Below, in pieces: positions 31,444 through 35,046 of a stretch of DNA of 35,046 nt. The stretch spans positions 1 through 35,046 of the forward strand of contig CAISIV010000162.1 in NCBI GenBank assembly GCA_903885555.1, read 5' to 3'. Origin of the DNA: an uncultured Hyphomicrobiales bacterium (GTDB lineage Bacteria; Pseudomonadota; Alphaproteobacteria; Rhizobiales; Xanthobacteraceae). The notes under the pieces were generated by a model. That model saw nothing but the letters and a program-made list of their open reading frames with translations. It was not told the DNA's origin and searched no databases. Each line of letters begins with the position of its first letter. Position 1 is the first letter of the stretch. A program made the translations under genes and the position numbers.

Positions 31444-31549
31444 GCCAAGACGCGCGAAGCAGTTCGCGCGCATCCAAAAAAATTAAGGAAGAATTGCGGG
31501 CGGCGAATTAAATCGCTTGCACAGCGCGAAAAAAATGTTATTTCACGTT
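31444..31549 (+). promoter_or_regulatory. AT-rich segment with possible promoter for the ornithine decarboxylase leader
   Basis: Between the small membrane protein and the leader RNA the sequence is strikingly A/T-rich for this window (AAAAAAATTAAGG at about 31475, AAAAAAATGTTATTT at about 31529). TTGCAC (31517-31522) followed after 15 bases by TTATTT (31538-31543), or after 16 by TATTTC, could be a promoter that starts the leader near 31550. The stop-proximal inverted repeat GCGCGAA-GCAG-TTCGCGC (31452-31469) is also here. All of this is pattern matching. Confidence 0.4.
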
Positions 31550-31968
31550 TGCCCACTTCGCACGTGCCTGTGGTCGTGTGTCAATCGGTAGGTAGCGGGA
31601 CAAGAGGCCCGCCAGCCGCCTGAGGTAAGCGAGCTCCTCCTTCGGGAGAGTAAGTAGCCTCAAGTCTTCTGATTGGCAGCCGGAGGCGAAACCGGCGCAC
31701 TCTGCTCTCCGCAGGGGACGCGACTTAAAGCAACGACGGAACGGGCTTCTTTGGTCTCTGCTGGCCTTCCACCGCCAGCGACGGGTCACCGACGAGGCTT
31801 GTCCATCATTGCCAGCAGCGCGGCGGGGCCTCCCCACCAAGCCAAGGCAGCTACTTGCGGTTCAAGAGCCCGCGCTTTCGGCTGCGTCCCCATCGCGCAC
31901 CGACAGCAGGCTCCTGAACCTCGAAATCGAGCGGCTATAGCCGCTCCTTGAGCTGGGAGTGTGCATCC
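31550..31968 (+). ncRNA. Long 5' leader of ornithine decarboxylase mRNA, fits the speF RNA element
   Basis: About 420 bases with no plausible gene lie between a possible promoter and the ornithine decarboxylase start. A speF motif upstream of ornithine decarboxylase genes of alphaproteobacteria is known (Corbino et al. 2005; Rfam speF). The match here is by position, length and host group; I cannot align it. Local hairpins seen: GCGGG/CCCGC (31595-31612), TGAGG/CCTCA (31621-31625 with 31658-31662) enclosing CTCC-TTCG-GGAG (31637-31648), GCCGG/CCGGC (31679-31696), CTGC/GCAG (31702-31714), and a perfect 18-base palindrome at 31929-31946 just upstream of the ribosome binding site (GGGAG 31955-31959). 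It likely regulates translation or termination in response to polyamines or ornithine, an inference from the family. Confidence 0.65.
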
Positions 31969-33111
31969 ATGACGGAGCGCATCCGCGAATTTCTGCGTGA
32001 TCGCCGCGAACGCGGCATCGACGAAGGCCCTGTCCTTGTTGTCGACCTCGAGGTCGTCAAGGACAATTACACCGCTTTTGCGAAGGCGTTGCCCGACACG
32101 CGCGTGTTCTACGCCGTGAAGGCCAACCCGTCGCCGGAGGTGCTCGCCCTCTTGGCCAAGCTTGGCTCCTGCTTCGACACCGCCTCGGTCGCCGAGATCG
32201 AAATGGTGTTGGCCGCGGGCGCCACGCCCGACCGCATCTCGTACGGCAACACGATCAAGAAGGAGCGGGACATTGCCCGCGCTTTCGCGCTCGGCGTCCG
32301 CCTGTACGCGGTCGACTGCAAGCCAGAGGTCGAGAAGGTCGCCCGCGCGGCGCCCGGCTCCAAGGTGTTCTGCCGCATCCTGTCGGACTGCGCAGGCGCC
32401 GAATGGCCGCTGTCGCGCAAGTTCGGTTGCGAGCCGGGAATGGCCGTGGACGTGCTGGAACATGCCCTCAAGTCGGGTCTGGAACCGCACGGCGTGTCGT
32501 TCCATGTCGGTTCGCAGCAGCGTAACCAGCATGCCTGGGACCGTGCGCTCGCTTCGGCGGCCTCGGTATTCAAGGAGTGCGGCGAACGCGGCATGAACCT
32601 GTCGATGGTCAACCTGGGCGGCGGTTTCCCGACGAAGTACCTGAAGAACGTGCCGACGGTGAAAACCTACGGCAATGCGATCTTCAAGGCGCTGCGTAAG
32701 CACTTCGGCAACCAGATCCCGGAAACGATCATCGAACCGGGCCGCGGCATGGTCGGCAACGCCGGCATGATCGAGACGGAAGTCGTCCTTGTCTCTAAAA
32801 AGAGCGAGGAAGACGACGTGCGCTGGGTGTACCTCGACATCGGCAAGTTCGGCGGTCTCGCCGAGACGATGGACGAGTCCATCCGCTACCCGATCCGCAC
32901 TCCGCGGGACGGCGACGCGATGGCCCCGTGCGTGCTGGCCGGCCCGACCTGCGATTCGGCGGACGTGCTGTACGAGAAGACGCCGTACCCGCTTCCGGTG
33001 TCGCTTGAGATCGGCGACAGACTGCTGATCGAAGGCACCGGTGCGTACACGACGACGTACTCGGCGGTGGCATTCAACGGCTTCGAGCCGCTGAAGAGCT
33101 ATCACATCTGA
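31969..33111 (+). CDS. Ornithine decarboxylase, type III PLP-dependent (alanine racemase fold)
   Basis: Cytoplasmic enzyme of 380 residues that makes putrescine from ornithine. The ATG at 31969 has GGGAG nine bases upstream; a TTG at 31948 is a weaker choice. The PLP lysine is K51 in FYAVKANPSPEVL. Other landmarks are SFHVGSQQ, the GGGFP phosphate-binding loop, EPGRGMVGNAG, and the dimer-supplied cysteine in GPTCDSADVLY (Cys328). The length and motif set match eukaryotic-like bacterial ornithine decarboxylases, which in this group can be bifunctional ornithine/lysine enzymes. It is followed by a strong terminator-like hairpin and by a GNAT gene and homospermidine synthase. The product putrescine is the natural substrate of the synthase. 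Confidence 0.94.
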   Translation: MTERIREFLRDRRERGIDEGPVLVVDLEVVKDNYTAFAKALPDTRVFYAVKANPSPEVLALLAKLGSCFDTASVAEIEMVLAAGATPDRISYGNTIKKERDIARAFALGVRLYAVDCKPEVEKVARAAPGSKVFCRILSDCAGAEWPLSRKFGCEPGMAVDVLEHALKSGLEPHGVSFHVGSQQRNQHAWDRALASAASVFKECGERGMNLSMVNLGGGFPTKYLKNVPTVKTYGNAIFKALRKHFGNQIPETIIEPGRGMVGNAGMIETEVVLVSKKSEEDDVRWVYLDIGKFGGLAETMDESIRYPIRTPRDGDAMAPCVLAGPTCDSADVLYEKTPYPLPVSLEIGDRLLIEGTGAYTTTYSAVAFNGFEPLKSYHI

Positions 33112-33135
33112 CGGTTCTCCCCGTCTGACGGTTAA

Positions 33136-33162
33136 GGGAGGCGGTCTCCGCCTCCCCCTTTC
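33136..33162 (+). terminator. Rho-independent-like terminator after ornithine decarboxylase
   Basis: GGGAGGCGG (33136-33144), loop TCT, CCGCCTCCC (33148-33156) form a perfect 9-bp stem with a 3-base loop, followed by a C/T tract (CCCTTTCCTC). It lies 24 bases after the ornithine decarboxylase stop. The tail is C-rich rather than a pure T-run, so it may be only partly efficient. Confidence 0.7.
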
Positions 33163-33231
33163 CTCATCATTCGAATTGACGGCGCTCAGGCGCGTGCTCA
33201 CGCACGTCCTGGGCGGGGAAGGAGTACGACC

Positions 33232-33825
33232 ATGATCCAGATCCGCCACGAACGGCTCGCCGACTTCGACGCACGCGAAGCGCTGCTCGATACCGCTTTC
33301 GGCGAGACCAGCTATCGCAAGAGCTCTGAACGGCTGCGCGAGGACCGCCTGCCGGCCGAAGGCCTGTCGTTCATCGCATCCGAGGGCAAACGCGTCATCG
33401 GCACGGCGCGGCTGTGGAACGTTGCCTGTGGCAATGGTCAGCCGGCGCTGCTGCTGGGGCCGGTCGCGGTAGCGCAAGATTGCCGCAGCCGCGGGCTCGG
33501 CGGCGCCATGGTGCGCCGCGCGATCCAGACCGCGCGCAAGCTCGGCTATGGCGCGATCGTGCTCGTGGGCGATCCCGAATACTACAATCGCTTCGGCTTT
33601 TCGGGCGAAAAGACCGGCGCGCTGTGGATGCCGGGACCGTTCGAACGCCATCGCCTGCTCGGCCGCGAGTTGAAAGCCGGCGCCCTCGACGGCGCGCGCG
33701 GCATGATCGGTGCCACCGGCCGGCTGGAGCCGACGCCGGACCTCGCCGCTCTGGTGGCGCAGGAACTGGCACAAGGGGCGTCACTTGGCCGCCGCTCGCC
33801 TCGTTCGCGCGGCCACGCCGCCTAG
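33232..33825 (+). CDS. GNAT family N-acetyltransferase
   Basis: Cytoplasmic acetyltransferase of 197 residues. AAGGAG lies about eight bases before the ATG at 33232. The GNAT core is visible: LLGPVAVAQDCRSRGLGGAMVRRAI (acetyl-CoA pyrophosphate loop RSRGLG near 88-93) and GYGAIVLVGDPEYYNRFGF, the usual beta-strand 5 and Tyr-containing segment of YhbS-like GNATs. The 40-residue C-terminal extension after ERHRLLGRELKAGAL is less typical. It lies between ornithine decarboxylase and homospermidine synthase in the same orientation. A polyamine acetylation role is an attractive guess; the sequence alone does not show it. Confidence 0.88.
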   Translation: MIQIRHERLADFDAREALLDTAFGETSYRKSSERLREDRLPAEGLSFIASEGKRVIGTARLWNVACGNGQPALLLGPVAVAQDCRSRGLGGAMVRRAIQTARKLGYGAIVLVGDPEYYNRFGFSGEKTGALWMPGPFERHRLLGRELKAGALDGARGMIGATGRLEPTPDLAALVAQELAQGASLGRRSPRSRGHAA

Positions 33826-33843
33826 CAAAAAACCCAGAAAATC

Positions 33844-33874
33844 GTGGACGCCGCGCGTTAATCGCGGCGTCCAC
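33844..33874 (+). terminator. Strong hairpin after the GNAT gene (terminator-like)
   Basis: GTGGACGCCGCG (33844-33855) and CGCGGCGTCCAC (33863-33874) form a perfect 12-bp stem with a 7-base loop, followed by TCTTCCGTTCG. It lies 18 bases after the GNAT stop and 58 bases before the homospermidine synthase start. It may act as a terminator with a weak T-tail or protect the upstream mRNA. If efficient, the synthase needs its own promoter in the remaining gap. Confidence 0.6.
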
Positions 33875-33932
33875 TCTTCCGTTCGTCACACACGGCGGAT
33901 ATCACCCGATATTGCGTTTTGGAGGTTTTGAA

Positions 33933-35046
33933 ATGACCGATTGGCCCGTCTACGCCACCATTACCGGACCGATTGTCATCGTCGGCTTCGGCTCGATCGG
34001 CAAAGGCATGCTGCCGATGATCGAGCGGCACCTCAAATACGACAAATCGCGCATTACCGTGCTCGATCCCAAGGACGAGGGTCGCAAGGCGCTCTGCGAC
34101 AAACACGGCCTGCACTTCATCCAGAAGGGCCTGACCAGGGACAATTATCGCGAACTGCTGACACCGCTGCTCACGCAAGGCGGCGGCCAGGGTTTCTGCG
34201 TCAACCTGTCGGTCGACACCGGTTCGGTCGACATCATGGAGCTCTGCAACGAGATCGGCGCGCTCTACATCGACACGGTCAACGAGCCCTGGCTCGGCTT
34301 CTATTTCGACTCTTCGAAGGGAGCGGCCGCGCGCTCCAACTATGCCCTGCGCGAGACGACGCTCGCCGCCAAGAAGGCGCGCAAGCCCGGCTCGACGACG
34401 GCCGTCTCCTGCTGCGGCGCCAACCCCGGAATGGTCTCGTTCTTCGCCAAGCAAGCGCTGGTCAATCTCGCGGCGGATCTGAAACTCAACGTCCCCGAAC
34501 CGAAGACCAAGGCCGAATGGGCGGACCTGATGCGGCAGGCCGGCGTCAAGGGCATCCACATCGCAGAGCGCGACACGCAGCGCTCCAAGTCGCCGAAGCC
34601 GCCCGAAGTCTTCGTCAACACCTGGTCGGTCGAGGGCTTCCTGTCGGAAGGCATGCAGCCGGCCGAACTCGGCTGGGGCACCCATGAAAAATGGATGCCG
34701 GCAAACGCGCATACGCATGACACCGGCTGCGGCGCGGCGATCTACCTGATGCAGCCCGGCGCCAATACGCGCGTGCGGACCTGGTGCCCGACGCGCGGCT
34801 CGCAGTACGGCTTTCTCGTCACACACAACGAGTCGATCTCCATTTCGGATTATTTCACCGCCTATGACGCCTCAGGCAAGGCGACCTACCGGCCGACCTG
34901 CCACTACGCCTATCACCCGGCGGACGACGCGGTGCTGTCGCTGCACGAGCTGTTCGGCCGCGCCGGCAAGATGCAGGAGAAGCATCACATTCTCGACGAA
35001 AACGAAATCGTCGACGGCATCGACGAACTCGGTGTGCTGCTCTACG
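33933..35046 (+). CDS. hss: Homospermidine synthase (partial, 3' end beyond right edge)
   Basis: The first 371 codons of an NAD-dependent homospermidine synthase, which joins two putrescines (or putrescine and spermidine) to make homospermidine. The ATG at 33933 has GGAGG seven bases upstream. The Rossmann motif IVIVGFGSIGKGMLP is near residues 14-28, then RITVLDPKDEGRK, GGQGFCVNLSVDTGSVDIMELCN, GALYIDTVNEPW, SCCGANPGMVSFFAKQAL, and further TWSVEGFLSEGMQPAELGWGTHE and THDTGCGAAIYLMQPGANTRVRTW. These are characteristic of the family, whose usual length is about 470-480 residues, so about 100 residues are missing. The frame is open to the right edge. The substrate putrescine comes from the upstream ornithine decarboxylase. 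Confidence 0.95.
   Translation, partial: MTDWPVYATITGPIVIVGFGSIGKGMLPMIERHLKYDKSRITVLDPKDEGRKALCDKHGLHFIQKGLTRDNYRELLTPLLTQGGGQGFCVNLSVDTGSVDIMELCNEIGALYIDTVNEPWLGFYFDSSKGAAARSNYALRETTLAAKKARKPGSTTAVSCCGANPGMVSFFAKQALVNLAADLKLNVPEPKTKAEWADLMRQAGVKGIHIAERDTQRSKSPKPPEVFVNTWSVEGFLSEGMQPAELGWGTHEKWMPANAHTHDTGCGAAIYLMQPGANTRVRTWCPTRGSQYGFLVTHNESISISDYFTAYDASGKATYRPTCHYAYHPADDAVLSLHELFGRAGKMQEKHHILDENEIVDGIDELGVLLY

Noticed and set aside
31452-31469. Hairpin GCGCGAA-GCAG-TTCGCGC after the small membrane protein gene as a terminator
   Set aside because: A run of A rather than T follows on the coding strand, so I list it only as part of the AT-rich segment and do not call a terminator.
31535-31591. 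Possible 18-codon leader peptide (MLFHVCPLRTCLWSCVNR) in front of the ornithine decarboxylase leader
   Set aside because: It has no ribosome binding site, its ATG lies upstream of or within the likely promoter, and it shows no HIRR-type arrest motif known from gammaproteobacterial SpeFL.
31786-33774. Long antisense open frame (662 codons, minus) over ornithine decarboxylase and the GNAT gene
   Set aside because: It is a mirror of GC-rich codon usage in the real genes, has no recognisable domain, and the sense strand encodes well recognised enzymes.

Overview
The window looks like a chromosomal segment of a GC-rich alphaproteobacterium, most likely of the order Hyphomicrobiales (Bradyrhizobium/Rhodopseudomonas/Xanthobacter-type). 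This is inferred from the high GC content, several gene neighbourhoods common in that order, a 49-bp palindromic repeat of a kind I associate with its genomes, and the ornithine decarboxylase plus homospermidine synthase pair behind a long leader that fits the alphaproteobacterial speF RNA. I see no phage genes, insertion sequences, CRISPR arrays, tRNA or rRNA.

Layout. (1) 1-10451, all minus strand: a fused indolepyruvate ferredoxin oxidoreductase, an AMP-forming acyl-CoA ligase, and a complete Liv-type ABC importer (livG, livH, livM, substrate-binding protein, livF cut by the left edge). This reads as one catabolic unit: uptake of an amino or organic acid, oxidative decarboxylation and CoA activation. 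A divergent MFS transporter (10738-11958) follows. (2) 11955-14236, minus: a two-gene ABC exporter. (3) 14377-19343, minus: a TRAP operon, dctQ-dctM-SDR-acyl-CoA dehydrogenase-dctP, whose DctP has no visible signal peptide. (4) 19422-21587, plus: a guanine-deaminase-like nucleoside deaminase and a cobalt-type nitrile hydratase (alpha, beta, accessory protein), converging on a nitronate monooxygenase. (5) 22697-24547, minus: a NicO-type nickel/cobalt exporter with a very His-rich loop and its DUF1007 partner, then a gamma-glutamyltranspeptidase-like protein (to 26233). (6) 26338-27105, plus: a secreted Pro/Arg-rich protein gene interrupted by an in-frame TAG. (7) 27115-31075, minus: an M3 peptidase and an unusual P1B-type metal ATPase; a small membrane protein lies divergently at 31201. 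(8) 31550-35046, plus: a roughly 400-nt structured leader, ornithine decarboxylase, a GNAT acetyltransferase and homospermidine synthase (cut by the right edge), forming a polyamine module.

The best second-look items are: the three 49-bp hairpin repeats with two-sided compensatory changes, each placed at a stop codon; the leaderless DctP; the TAG-interrupted secreted protein; the leader of the decarboxylase gene; the TPC-motif P1B ATPase; and the nitrile hydratase beside a nucleoside deaminase and cobalt/nickel handling genes. Most other content is ordinary metabolic and transport gene content. Two genes, the partial livF and the partial homospermidine synthase, run off the window.
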